64,000 nt of DNA from Bacillota bacterium (GTDB taxonomy: Bacteria > Bacillota > Clostridia > Peptostreptococcales > Anaerovoracaceae): contig JAFRIQ010000035.1 of assembly GCA_017432725.1 (NCBI GenBank), positions 62,001-126,000 of the forward strand, in the 5' to 3' direction. The translations under genes were made by a program, and so were the position numbers. A model generated the notes under the pieces. That model worked only from the letters and a program-made list of their open reading frames with translations. It had not been told where the DNA came from and did no database searches. Shown in pieces: positions 16,380 to 25,165 of the stretch. Every line of letters starts with the position of its first letter. Position 1 is the first letter of the stretch.

Positions 16380-17833
16380 TGGAAAGTGTCCTCCTCGTTA
16401 TACGCTTTGCTTCTGCGGTAAGTTACAAGTGTTATGGTAGCTGTGATTATAAAGGTGAATATACCTATGACAGCGCCTGTGTTGTACATGCCCTGGTCTA
16501 TGGTCACCTTGAACAGCCACGTTACCAGAAGATCCGTACCGCCTGCCTGATATCCCGTATAGGTCGGGCCTCCTCCTGTCAGCAGGAATATGGAGTTGAA
16601 GGAGTTTATGTTTCCGATAAAGCTGGAGATAAGATAAGGCGTCGTTACGAATATTACGTAAGGAAGCGTTATCTTGAAGAACATCTTTACCGTCGACGCT
16701 CCGTCGACTCTTGCGGCCTCGTATAGGTCTGCAGGTATGTTCATCAGTATACCTGACGTCATCAGCATGGTATACGGTATACCTACCCACATGTTGATTA
16801 TTATGACCATGACTTTGGCAAGTTTTTCGCTGTCCGTCGGGTGAAGTCCCAAGAAACCTATGGGACTTTGTATCCATCCCGCGTTCATGAGCATGGAGTT
16901 TACAGGACCGTATTCGCCCAGGATATTTCTCACGGCAAGGAGAGAAATGAACTGGGGAACTGCTATTGTCAGTATGAACAGAGTCCTGAATATCTTCTTT
17001 CCGTTGAGTCCCTTCTTGTTTATGAGAAGAGCCAGGATGATGCCGCCGAAATAGCATGTCAGGGTCGCGAAGATAGCCCATACGAAAGTCCATCCGAGGA
17101 CCGGAAGGAATCTGTTGTGGACCTCGAAGCCCAGGGAGCCTTCTCCCGTGAACACTGCCACGAAGTTCCTGAAGCCGTTCCACTCGAAGAGGTTGGTTCC
17201 AAGAACGTTCATGTCATAACTGTTGTAGGAAGTAAAGGCCAGGGCGATCATGAATACCGTAGGAAGTATGGTAAAGATCGCCGCTGCTATGCAGGTCGGG
17301 GTCAGCATCAGAATGTGGAATCTGCTGTCCAAAAGCTCTGCCATATCTTCTTTGAAAGTGGCCGGCTTTTTGCCTACCTTTCTGTCCATATCCGCTTTGT
17401 AGGAAGAGTTGATGCTCAGGTTCCATACGAAGAAGTAGACTATGATCAAAGCTATGGTGACGAAGCCGAAAAGCACCATCAATTTGCAGTCGGATCCTGT
17501 TGTGAACTGACCTGTTACGGGATCGAATTCACCGCCCATACTGGTGTATTTTAAGGTCAGGTTCTTCAAAGCCTTCCATCCGTAAGGAGTGTTATTGATG
17601 GACGGGCAGAAGATCATGATCGCTAAAATAGCTGCCTGTATAAGCAGGAAGAGGAATCCCTTTATATATTGTTTATGGTAGAAATTACCCGCTCCGAATA
17701 TGAGGTGGGAGAGCTTTGTGCCCGGAGAACCGTCGGCGAAGCGTTTACCGAAGTTTGAAAAACGCTTGCCAAGGCGCTCGCCGAAGCTCGGCCCGCTGTT
17801 GATACTTGGAGCAATCAATGCTTTAGTGCTCAT
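16376..17833 (-). CDS. malF: Maltodextrin ABC transporter permease (MalF-like)
   Basis: 485-residue permease. The N-terminal cytoplasmic stretch of about 50 residues precedes extra helices and an extracytoplasmic loop (about 85-130), as in the longer MalF/GanP-type subunits. The core carries the EAA loop PADLYEAARVDGASTVKMFF near 380-400. The stop overlaps the malG start by four bases. It is 40 bases downstream of the binding-protein gene. The substrate is inferred as maltodextrin from the adjacent amylase and pullulanase genes. Confidence 0.92.
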   Translation of the reverse strand: MSTKALIAPSINSGPSFGERLGKRFSNFGKRFADGSPGTKLSHLIFGAGNFYHKQYIKGFLFLLIQAAILAIMIFCPSINNTPYGWKALKNLTLKYTSMGGEFDPVTGQFTTGSDCKLMVLFGFVTIALIIVYFFVWNLSINSSYKADMDRKVGKKPATFKEDMAELLDSRFHILMLTPTCIAAAIFTILPTVFMIALAFTSYNSYDMNVLGTNLFEWNGFRNFVAVFTGEGSLGFEVHNRFLPVLGWTFVWAIFATLTCYFGGIILALLINKKGLNGKKIFRTLFILTIAVPQFISLLAVRNILGEYGPVNSMLMNAGWIQSPIGFLGLHPTDSEKLAKVMVIIINMWVGIPYTMLMTSGILMNIPADLYEAARVDGASTVKMFFKITLPYVIFVTTPYLISSFIGNINSFNSIFLLTGGGPTYTGYQAGGTDLLVTWLFKVTIDQGMYNTGAVIGIFTFIITATITLVTYRRSKAYNEEDTFQ

Positions 17834-17873
17834 AATATTCCTCCGAATGATCAGGGATCAGTTTGAATACTTC

Positions 17874-19316
17874 TTATGCACCTGCCGGAAGTGTTGCAGG
17901 GAATTCCGTCGGAGTGAGTCCGTGCATCCAGATGTATTCGACAAGATAAAGAGCTTTGCGTACACCTTCGAGGGTCTCAGTCTCTTCTATGATCTGTGTA
18001 CCCGTCGTAGGATATGCTGTCTTGTCAACGATGGCGCGGAGCACTGACGGTGCCTGCTTTGAATAATAATATGTGTTAAGAGTACTTGTGATGAAAGGCT
18101 GAGGAATGCCCCATTCGGCCATTCCGAGCTGAGCTGCAGCCATCTTGTGCTGGCTCTCTGTGATCTTTCCTTCAGCAAAGCACTGCTCTATGTAGGAAAC
18201 GGATCCGGAATATGCAGGAACGTTGCTGCACTCAAGGAAGGATCTGTCCTGGATCTCCTTGCTGGAGAGATGCTTGATGAGCTCCTGCTCCTTTGCATAT
18301 TTGCTGGAAGCGGAGTTTGCATTGATCATGAAGCACTTGCAGTCTGCGAAAGTTCCGCCTCTGAAAGTATCTCCGGCTGCTACGCCTGTAAGTCCTTCGA
18401 CGGAAGCGGGCGTAAGGGTGAAGGTCGGGATGAGTGTGATGCCGAGGTTGCTCTCACCAAGCGCAGCGCTGGCTGTTTTGAAATGCCAGGATCCGCCTAT
18501 GACTGCAAGAACGCCCTTGTTGTCTTTATCAAGATCTGCATCCCATCCGTCGGAGGAAGCCCACTTGAAGCCGTTGGGATCCGCAGCGAATGCCTGGAGC
18601 CATCTGTAGATAGCAACGGTATCGTCGCCCTGGCAGTTGCTCGTTCCCTTTGCGCCGCCGAGGACCTTGTCCGCGCCTTCGTAGATCTTTACCGTCGTGC
18701 TCTTGTCATCGACCTTTCTTGCAAGGATCGCAAAGGACATATTGAATCCGTCGTCGCCGGTTACCGTTATGGCTTTGCAGCCGGCTGCTCTTGCAGCTTC
18801 TCTTAAGCCTTCGAAGCTCTTTGCCTGCTCCTCAGTTACGAGAGCTTTGTTGTAATACAGGAAGAGAGCCTGGGAAATGTAAGGCACTCCGTAGAGATAT
18901 TCTTTATCGTTCAGGGACGAATAGATGACGTTTTTGAAAGCTTCCGGATTGTCAGCCGTGACCTGGGCTATGAGAGCCTCGTCGGTGATGGGCTTAGCGC
19001 ACTGGGTGGAAGCCAGTTTACCGATGTTGTCGTGAGCAACCGTGTAGATATCAGCGGCAGCCGTGGGGTCATTGGTGATGACGCCGGCAACGGAGCCCGT
19101 ATCCATGCCCTTTACCTCGATCTTGTATCCGAAATCGCTATTTGCGGCGAGATATTCGTCGCATACTTTCTGATAGAACTCAGCCGACTCTTCGCCGACC
19201 CAGACACGGATGATACCGTCGTCTTTTTCTTCTTTCTTGCCGCTGTCTCCGCCGCAGCCCGTGAAAAGCACCAGGGTCATCGCAAGAACCAGCAGTATTG
19301 CAGTTAACTTTTTCAT
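17874..19316 (-). CDS. malE: Maltodextrin-binding lipoprotein (MalE-like)
   Basis: 480-residue extracellular solute-binding protein. The signal peptide has the lipobox LFTGC, so Cys would be lipidated about 21 residues in and the protein tethered to the membrane. The mature part shows the family 1 binding-protein pattern: IIRVWVGEESAEFYQKVCDE, later GVPYISQALFLYYNKALV, then VIGGSWHF. The ATG at 19331 is rejected because the GGAGG site lies between it and the ATG at 19316, which has ideal eight-base spacing. It supplies substrate to MalF/MalG. An RDD-family membrane gene lies just upstream in the same transcript. Confidence 0.9.
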   Translation of the reverse strand: MKKLTAILLVLAMTLVLFTGCGGDSGKKEEKDDGIIRVWVGEESAEFYQKVCDEYLAANSDFGYKIEVKGMDTGSVAGVITNDPTAAADIYTVAHDNIGKLASTQCAKPITDEALIAQVTADNPEAFKNVIYSSLNDKEYLYGVPYISQALFLYYNKALVTEEQAKSFEGLREAARAAGCKAITVTGDDGFNMSFAILARKVDDKSTTVKIYEGADKVLGGAKGTSNCQGDDTVAIYRWLQAFAADPNGFKWASSDGWDADLDKDNKGVLAVIGGSWHFKTASAALGESNLGITLIPTFTLTPASVEGLTGVAAGDTFRGGTFADCKCFMINANSASSKYAKEQELIKHLSSKEIQDRSFLECSNVPAYSGSVSYIEQCFAEGKITESQHKMAAAQLGMAEWGIPQPFITSTLNTYYYSKQAPSVLRAIVDKTAYPTTGTQIIEETETLEGVRKALYLVEYIWMHGLTPTEFPATLPAGA

Positions 19317-19337
19317 CTCTTTATCCTCCATGAAAAA

Positions 19338-19991
19338 CTAGTTGATTCCGTCGTATGATATTTTTTCTATGACCGTAAGTCCGGTCATCAGATCGCATAA
19401 GCATCTGTTATCGCTGATAAGAAGCATTTCCGTGAGCCTCAGCACCGGTACCAGCAGGAAGGTGAATATTCCTGTGAAAAGATACAGCGCAAGGCTGTCT
19501 ATGAAGAAAACGAATGAGAATCTTGCGAGGATCTGAAGTCTGCTTGCCTTCCCCCGCCTCTGCCTGCTGAAGAGCATGACTCCTGTCATGAGTTTTCCGG
19601 GAGTCGATCTTTCTTTAGACATAAGGGGCACTGCGAGAAGCACCAGACCTTCGGATATGAACGCCGAAAGGGCTTCCAGCAGATATCCGTGAAGATTTGC
19701 CGCAAAGCGCTCGTTCCTGAACTCTTCGTCCTTTTCGAGAGCTTCCCTTATTTCGTCTGCGCTCACAACTCCGTCGAGGCGGGCATAGTATTCTTTCGCT
19801 ATCTCGTTCGATCTTTCCACGTGAGCCCTGTAGGTCCCCGCCATAGGAGTCCTCATTACAAGGGCCGTGAGAAGCATGAAGATGGCGAATATGAGCACTA
19901 TGTCGAATCCGTCGGCTATGATCCTCTTGAGAAGATAGGGCCTGGAATTCGCTTCGATCTCTATTTGTTTTCCTCCGGACACTACCTTCAT
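19338..19991 (-). CDS. RDD-family membrane protein in the starch operon
   Basis: 217 residues with an RDD domain. The first helix follows RPYLLKRIIADGFDIVLIFAIFM, with the Arg and Asp residues that name the family. A charged extracytoplasmic segment of about 60 residues (75-135) follows, then three more helices (135-200) containing SKERSTPGKLMTGVMLF. RDD proteins are poorly understood; some are ion antiporters. Its ATG begins one base after the malK stop (TGATATG). Its stop precedes the malE start by about 20 bases, so it is a true operon member. Its role in maltodextrin uptake is unknown. Confidence 0.82.
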   Translation of the reverse strand: MKVVSGGKQIEIEANSRPYLLKRIIADGFDIVLIFAIFMLLTALVMRTPMAGTYRAHVERSNEIAKEYYARLDGVVSADEIREALEKDEEFRNERFAANLHGYLLEALSAFISEGLVLLAVPLMSKERSTPGKLMTGVMLFSRQRRGKASRLQILARFSFVFFIDSLALYLFTGIFTFLLVPVLRLTEMLLISDNRCLCDLMTGLTVIEKISYDGIN

Positions 19992-19992
19992 A

Positions 19993-21879
19993 TCAGCAGA
20001 TCTTCATATCGCTTTCGATAGAATAGACCGAAACGTCTTCGCTGCGGAAGGCTACCTTTGCAGGGCCAAGGACCGTGTCTTTGTCCGCTTCGATGAGGAA
20101 CTCCTGATCGCCGGCCTTCGCCTTAGCGTAGCGAACGTTGCCGTAGTCGAGAATATCGACGATCTCGACGGCAAGGCCTTCCCCTTCGGAAAGATGCATG
20201 CTCTTTCTGTCCACAGCGTATCTGTAGGTCTTCTTGTAGCAGCTGTCTCCGTCGATGGCGTTGATCTTGATCTTGTATCCGTCTTCAGCCTGAGCTTCGA
20301 GGGAGTAATCTCCGATCCTGTAGAAGAAGTGGAGCACTCTTTCTCCGCCTTCCTTGACCTCGGTCTTGTAGAAAGTTCCGTCGATCGTATCCTCGTCGGG
20401 AATAGCCTTGAGAAGCTCCTTCCCTCCGGCTTTGAGATCGGTTTTTTCGTTGAGCAGCGAGAAGCTGTAATCGTCTCCTGCCTTCACGTCTTCACCTACG
20501 AGAGCGAAGATGTATCCTTCGCCATATCTGAGGTATGCCAGGTGCTTGTCGTCCACCTGTTCCACGCGTGCTACCGGCAGTTTGAAATCCTTGCCCGGAA
20601 CGATAGCCGCGGGCGGGATGACCAGTTCGAAGCTGTCTTCGCCCTTAAGGGCATCGGCATAGACCTTGGGCATGGCCACGGTGCTTCCGAGAAGATCCAT
20701 GCCGTTTCCGGCAGCCTTCACCTCTACGGTGTTGAAAGGCGGGATCTTGCTCATCAGGGTCACTTCGGTCTCTGCGTCGAAGAAATGTACCTTGGACGGA
20801 TTGGGCTCTGCATATACCACGTCTCCGACTTCGATATCGTCTCTGTCAACGACCTTGGCGATGATGCTGTTTCCTTCGTCCTTCATCGTGAATTCGCCCA
20901 GGTGATCTCCGAGTTTTCCGTAGATGATGGTCTCGTTTCCGAGGCGTTCCACGTTGGTCACAACGAACCTGAGTCCTCTTTCGTCTCTGTCCACTGTCAT
21001 ATGCTCGGGACGGATACCGAAGGTGACTTTTCTGCTGCCGTCAAGGTAACTCGGATGGATCTTCGATACGCTTTCGTAAGGAACGGTGATGGTATCGCCG
21101 TTGTCGAATCTTACGACGACGTTTTCATGTTCTCTCTTGAGAGTCACGTCGAAGAAGTTCATCTGGGGCGTTCCGATGAATCCGGCCACGAACTTGTTGT
21201 AAGGTTCGTTGTAAAGGTTCATCGGTGTGTCGATCTGCTGAACGTATCCCAGCTTCATGACTACGATCCTCGTTCCCATGGTCATGGCTTCGACCTGGTC
21301 GTGGGTGACGTAGATGAAAGTGGTGTTCAGACTCTTGTGAAGAGCGGTGATCTCGGTCCTCATAGCCGCTCTCAGCTTTGCGTCCAGGTTGGACAGAGGC
21401 TCGTCGAGAAGGAATACCTTAGGATCCCTTACGAGAGCTCTTCCAAGAGCAACACGCTGTCTCTGGCCGCCGCTCATCTCTTTAGGCTTGCGCTCAAGAT
21501 AGTCTTCGATATCGAGCATCTTGGCTGCTTTGAGGACTCTTTCCTTGATCTCCTCTTCAGGCATTTTACGGTTTCTCAGACCGAATGCCATGTTTTCGTA
21601 CACGGTCATATGGGGATAAAGAGCATAGCTCTGGAATACCATCGCTATGTCCCTGTCCTTCGGTTCCATATCGTTTACACGGGTGTCCCCTATAAACAGA
21701 TCTCCTGCGGTGATCGATTCGAGGCCTGCTATCATACGCAGGGTCGTGGATTTACCGCAGCCCGAAGGTCCGACAAAGACGATGAATTCACGGTCGGCGA
21801 TGTCGATGGAAAAATCACTGACAGCCTTGTGCCCGTTCTCATAGACCTTGTAGATGTGAGAAAGCTTTAGATTTGCCAT
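19993..21879 (-). CDS. malK: Sugar ABC transporter ATPase (MalK/MsmX/UgpC type) with long C-terminal extension
   Basis: 628 residues, against about 360-375 for normal MalK/MsmX. Residues 1-240 are the ATPase: Walker A GPSGCGKST, signature MSGGQRQRV, Walker B VFLLDEPLSNLD and switch VTHDQVEAM. Residues about 240-375 are the usual TOBE/regulatory domain (FGIRPEHMTVDRDERG). Then about 250 further residues follow, ending GPAKVAFRSEDVSVYSIE. That ending again resembles a TOBE strand, so the extension may hold a second regulatory module. It should energise MalFG; the extension could sense sugar phosphates or an EIIA-like partner (inference). GGAGGAGAAT precedes the ATG. It lies 65 bases after the PH-like gene. 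Confidence 0.9.
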   Translation of the reverse strand: MANLKLSHIYKVYENGHKAVSDFSIDIADREFIVFVGPSGCGKSTTLRMIAGLESITAGDLFIGDTRVNDMEPKDRDIAMVFQSYALYPHMTVYENMAFGLRNRKMPEEEIKERVLKAAKMLDIEDYLERKPKEMSGGQRQRVALGRALVRDPKVFLLDEPLSNLDAKLRAAMRTEITALHKSLNTTFIYVTHDQVEAMTMGTRIVVMKLGYVQQIDTPMNLYNEPYNKFVAGFIGTPQMNFFDVTLKREHENVVVRFDNGDTITVPYESVSKIHPSYLDGSRKVTFGIRPEHMTVDRDERGLRFVVTNVERLGNETIIYGKLGDHLGEFTMKDEGNSIIAKVVDRDDIEVGDVVYAEPNPSKVHFFDAETEVTLMSKIPPFNTVEVKAAGNGMDLLGSTVAMPKVYADALKGEDSFELVIPPAAIVPGKDFKLPVARVEQVDDKHLAYLRYGEGYIFALVGEDVKAGDDYSFSLLNEKTDLKAGGKELLKAIPDEDTIDGTFYKTEVKEGGERVLHFFYRIGDYSLEAQAEDGYKIKINAIDGDSCYKKTYRYAVDRKSMHLSEGEGLAVEIVDILDYGNVRYAKAKAGDQEFLIEADKDTVLGPAKVAFRSEDVSVYSIESDMKIC

Positions 21880-21944
21880 ATTCTCCTCCGTTTAAATATA
21901 TGGATAAATGTATTACTAAGCTGATCAAACAATCAGTTTATACC

Positions 21945-22358
21945 TTATTCGAATCTGACGCCTTTTCTGTCCAGTTCGCTTATGACCCTGCCTACGCCGG
22001 TAAGCTTGGCGTTGATGGTTCCGATCACGTTCCTGCTCTGTCCGTAGACCGTATAGACGTCGTCTTTGTATGATATCCTTCCGATCTCTTCAAAGGATAC
22101 GGAAGCCTTTTTGAAAAGGTAGCTCATATGGAGTTTCCCCTCCGATATATACGCCCTGTCGGTGACCATGGCGAAGAGCACCGCGCAGGCGGCGATCGCC
22201 ACTATCGCCAGCAGAACGCCTCCGAAAACGGCGAGGCCGTCTCCTCCCCCGCGGACAAAGAGCAGGGCCGCTGCAACGGCGCTTCCTATGAAAGCCGCCA
22301 GGGAAAAGAAGAAGGGGCCCCTGTCGACTTCAGTGCTTATTTCTCCGCGCTTGAACAT
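21945..22358 (-). CDS. Small PH-like membrane protein in the starch operon
   Basis: 137 residues, not assigned to a named family. Residues about 15-65 form two hydrophobic helices rich in Ala, Val and Gly. The remainder is a soluble beta-rich domain (DRAYISEGKLHMSYLFKKAS ... ISYKDDVYTVYGQS), resembling bacterial PH domains that follow two helices in DUF6560-type proteins. The ATG at 22358 starts one base after the pullulanase stop, so translation is coupled; the ATG at 22391 lies inside the pullulanase gene and is rejected. Its conservation as an operon member would be the first test of a role in starch use. Confidence 0.65.
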   Translation of the reverse strand: MFKRGEISTEVDRGPFFFSLAAFIGSAVAAALLFVRGGGDGLAVFGGVLLAIVAIAACAVLFAMVTDRAYISEGKLHMSYLFKKASVSFEEIGRISYKDDVYTVYGQSRNVIGTINAKLTGVGRVISELDRKGVRFE

Positions 22359-22359
22359 C

Positions 22360-25119
22360 TCAGTTCGCCTTTCTGAGCACAACGGACTCATTGGCGTGGA
22401 CGTTGAAGGCTCCGTTTACCCTTCCGTAACTGCTCCGCACGTTGGAATAAACGATATCGTAGTCTCCGTCGAGAAGTACCGTGGTTCCGGATATGGAATG
22501 GATGACCATCATACCGTCTGCCTCGTAGCGTATATTCCCGCCTTCGACTATGACTTCGCCAAGACGCTCCTTTATCTTTTCACGGCTGTCTAGCCTGAAG
22601 ACTTCATTCGCTTTTCTGAAAGAGATGAGTTCCTTTACCTTGTTGAAGGTATCGAGATGATCGACTTTGAGGGAATAGTCCATTACGTTTATGAAGTCGC
22701 CCACGTTGTATGAATTCCCTTCGTATTTCCCGGTCTCTTCATCGTACTTGCTTCTCATGAAGTCTTCGCCTTCCTGGATGAAAGGCACGCCCTCCGCAAG
22801 GAATACAATGGACTCCGCCTGGGTATATGCCGCCGGCAGTTTATCTCCGCTCACCGTATTCACGAGCTGATCGTAAAGGGTGTAGTTGTCGTGGCATGAA
22901 ACGTAATTGAGAACCTTGTCCGGGTCGATATTCTGTGTCTTTACGGTCTCTCTGGAGAAGAGCCCCGGTATGCAGAGAGCGACCTGGGACGCATCCGCGG
23001 CGCTTCCCTGCACGTAACCTTTGCCCGGTCCGTTGTCTCCCCTGACGGCATTTCTGATGACGTCGTTGAAAGCTCCTACGGTGACTCCCTCGAAGAAATC
23101 CTGCGCTATGGACGCCTGAACCGTCGTCTGACCGGAAAGATTCGTTTCGCTGACGCCTGCCTTAAGTTTAGTGGCGCCGCCGGTCCACGGCTCTCCGTAT
23201 ATCATGATCTGCGGATAAATTTCCCTGCAGTCATTGTATATGTCTATCATGGTCTGGTTGTCTATGAGACCCATGAGATCGAATCTGAATCCTGAGAGAT
23301 GATACTCATCTATCCAGAATCTGCAGGAATCCCTGAAGAATTTATTGACCATGTATCTTTCCGAAGCAAGTTCGTTGCCGCAGCCCGAGCCGTTGTAGAA
23401 TACTCCGCTTGCCTTGGTGCGGTAATAGTAATACGGCACTATGAGGTTGAGGTTGGAATTTTCGGAGGCTGCCGTATGGTTGTATACAACGTCCATATTG
23501 ATGGAAAGGCCTGCCCTGTGCATGGCCATCACCATCTCCTTGAGTTCCTTTACCCTTACGTATCCGTCGTAGGGATCCGTGGAATAACTTCCTTCGGGAA
23601 CGTTGTAGTTCTGGGGGTCGTATCCCCAGTTGTAGTTTTCTTTTTTCATCACGCGGGAGCACTTCGTCTCGTCCACGGAGGAATAGTCGTAGAAGGGCTG
23701 TATCTGAACGTGGGTCACGCCCAGTTCCTTCATGTGATCGAGTCCCGTGGAAACGGTAACGCCGTTTTTCGTATATTTCGTGCCTTCCTGGGCAAGGCCA
23801 AGGAACGTGCCCCTTAACTCTTCAGGCACTCCGCTGGTCTCGCTTATGGTCATGTCTCTTACGTGCACTTCGTAAATAACGGCATCCACATTATTGCCGC
23901 TGAAGGGCCTTTCGTCCTTGTCCCAGCCCTCTATGGAAGCGTTGAGCTTTTTGAAGTTCACTATCATCCCGCGGCGGCCGTTGACTCCTGCGCTCTTGGC
24001 ATAGGGATCCGTGACCTCGTTGGTACCCAGGGCGTTGGTAACGGTATATGTGTAATAGAATCCGTCGAGATCCTCATCTGCCGTATACTCGAATACTCCC
24101 TTTTCCCCTTTCGTCATGGTATATATGGATACAGGTCCTTTCGGGTCTTCGTAATTGCCCGTATCGTAAATGTTGAGAAGGACCTTCGAACTCGTGGGAG
24201 CCCAGAGTTTGAAAGTGGTAGACGACGGATTTGCTTCGTCGTCGAAGCTCACGCCTAAGTCGTCTCCATCGTAGGCGTAGAGCTCGTTGAATTCATCTGT
24301 ATCGAAATAGTTGGTGGTCATAAGTCTGACTTCCTGTATCCACTGGGGATCGAAACGGTAGCTGATCGTAACGACGTCGCCTATATCAACGGCGTCTTTA
24401 AGGCTCAGATCTACCTTTTTAAGAGAGGAGTCGTATTCTCCCATGGAATAGCTCTTGTATTCCTTTCCGTTCACCGTTACGGAGAAACGCGGAGAATAGG
24501 CCTTGAACTCGTTAGACAGCGGTTTGAAGTACACGCTCAGGGTCTTTGAATCCTGAAGCATGGCGTAGCTAACTATGGACTTGCAAGCGTTCTCCTCTGT
24601 GTCGAATACCGTGGATTCCGTAGTGCGCACCCATATGCCCTGTATTCCTCCGGGAGTCTGAGGCTCTATATCTATGGAACGGTCTCCGTCGGGATCCTTG
24701 GACCAGTTGTCCGTCCTTACGATGAATCCCAGCTTTTCTATGGGTTTTCCTCCGGAGATGACCGAAAGATCGAGATCCGCATAGACGCCGTAATCGTCAT
24801 AACCCGTAAAGTCGTAGGCGTCGCCGTTGCCTCCGTTGGTCATATCCCATGCCCACACGTTCCAGGGGTCGTAGCAGGCTCTGTCGTTGGTATTGTCGTC
24901 GTTCCTCCTGTAGTGGAGCCTGACGATCCTAGTATCTTCCAAAGGCAGTGACGAATAGTCCGTATCATCCTTGGAATACTTCTCTATGACGTTTCCCGCC
25001 GGCTGGAGCTCGGTAGGCTTGTCGTCGGGCCCTTCCTCCGCCTTTCCGCAGCTGCAAAGAGATGCCAGGGCCAAAGCGGCCATCAGAAGAAATGCAATGA
25101 ACCTGATCTTCTTTTTCAT
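22360..25119 (-). CDS. pulA: Type I pullulanase lipoprotein
   Basis: 919-residue secreted GH13 debranching enzyme cleaving alpha-1,6 bonds of starch and pullulan. A lipobox signal peptide (ALASLCSC) anchors it to the membrane. N-terminal carbohydrate-binding modules (about 50-290; one is CBM41-like, VRLHYRRNDDNTND...WNVWAWD) precede a CBM48-like region (TTFKLWAPTSSKVLLNIYD) and the catalytic barrel. The type I signature YNWGYDPQNYNVPEGSYS is near residue 494. The catalytic triad is visible: Asp in GFRFDLMG near 612, Glu in MIYGEPWTGG near 642, Asp in SCHDNYTLYDQL near 742. The ATG at 25119 is chosen over 25131 because only it has an AGGATGG-type site upstream. Products feed the MalEFGK importer. 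Confidence 0.92.
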   Translation of the reverse strand: MKKKIRFIAFLLMAALALASLCSCGKAEEGPDDKPTELQPAGNVIEKYSKDDTDYSSLPLEDTRIVRLHYRRNDDNTNDRACYDPWNVWAWDMTNGGNGDAYDFTGYDDYGVYADLDLSVISGGKPIEKLGFIVRTDNWSKDPDGDRSIDIEPQTPGGIQGIWVRTTESTVFDTEENACKSIVSYAMLQDSKTLSVYFKPLSNEFKAYSPRFSVTVNGKEYKSYSMGEYDSSLKKVDLSLKDAVDIGDVVTISYRFDPQWIQEVRLMTTNYFDTDEFNELYAYDGDDLGVSFDDEANPSSTTFKLWAPTSSKVLLNIYDTGNYEDPKGPVSIYTMTKGEKGVFEYTADEDLDGFYYTYTVTNALGTNEVTDPYAKSAGVNGRRGMIVNFKKLNASIEGWDKDERPFSGNNVDAVIYEVHVRDMTISETSGVPEELRGTFLGLAQEGTKYTKNGVTVSTGLDHMKELGVTHVQIQPFYDYSSVDETKCSRVMKKENYNWGYDPQNYNVPEGSYSTDPYDGYVRVKELKEMVMAMHRAGLSINMDVVYNHTAASENSNLNLIVPYYYYRTKASGVFYNGSGCGNELASERYMVNKFFRDSCRFWIDEYHLSGFRFDLMGLIDNQTMIDIYNDCREIYPQIMIYGEPWTGGATKLKAGVSETNLSGQTTVQASIAQDFFEGVTVGAFNDVIRNAVRGDNGPGKGYVQGSAADASQVALCIPGLFSRETVKTQNIDPDKVLNYVSCHDNYTLYDQLVNTVSGDKLPAAYTQAESIVFLAEGVPFIQEGEDFMRSKYDEETGKYEGNSYNVGDFINVMDYSLKVDHLDTFNKVKELISFRKANEVFRLDSREKIKERLGEVIVEGGNIRYEADGMMVIHSISGTTVLLDGDYDIVYSNVRSSYGRVNGAFNVHANESVVLRKAN

Positions 25120-25165
25120 GATAAACACCATCCTGCCGCTTCCCCGCGGCGTTGCTTAAAAACTG

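Noticed and set aside
20194..21870. 558-codon plus-strand open frame across the malK gene
   Set aside because: Antisense shadow of a clear ABC ATPase; no ribosome binding site or known motif.
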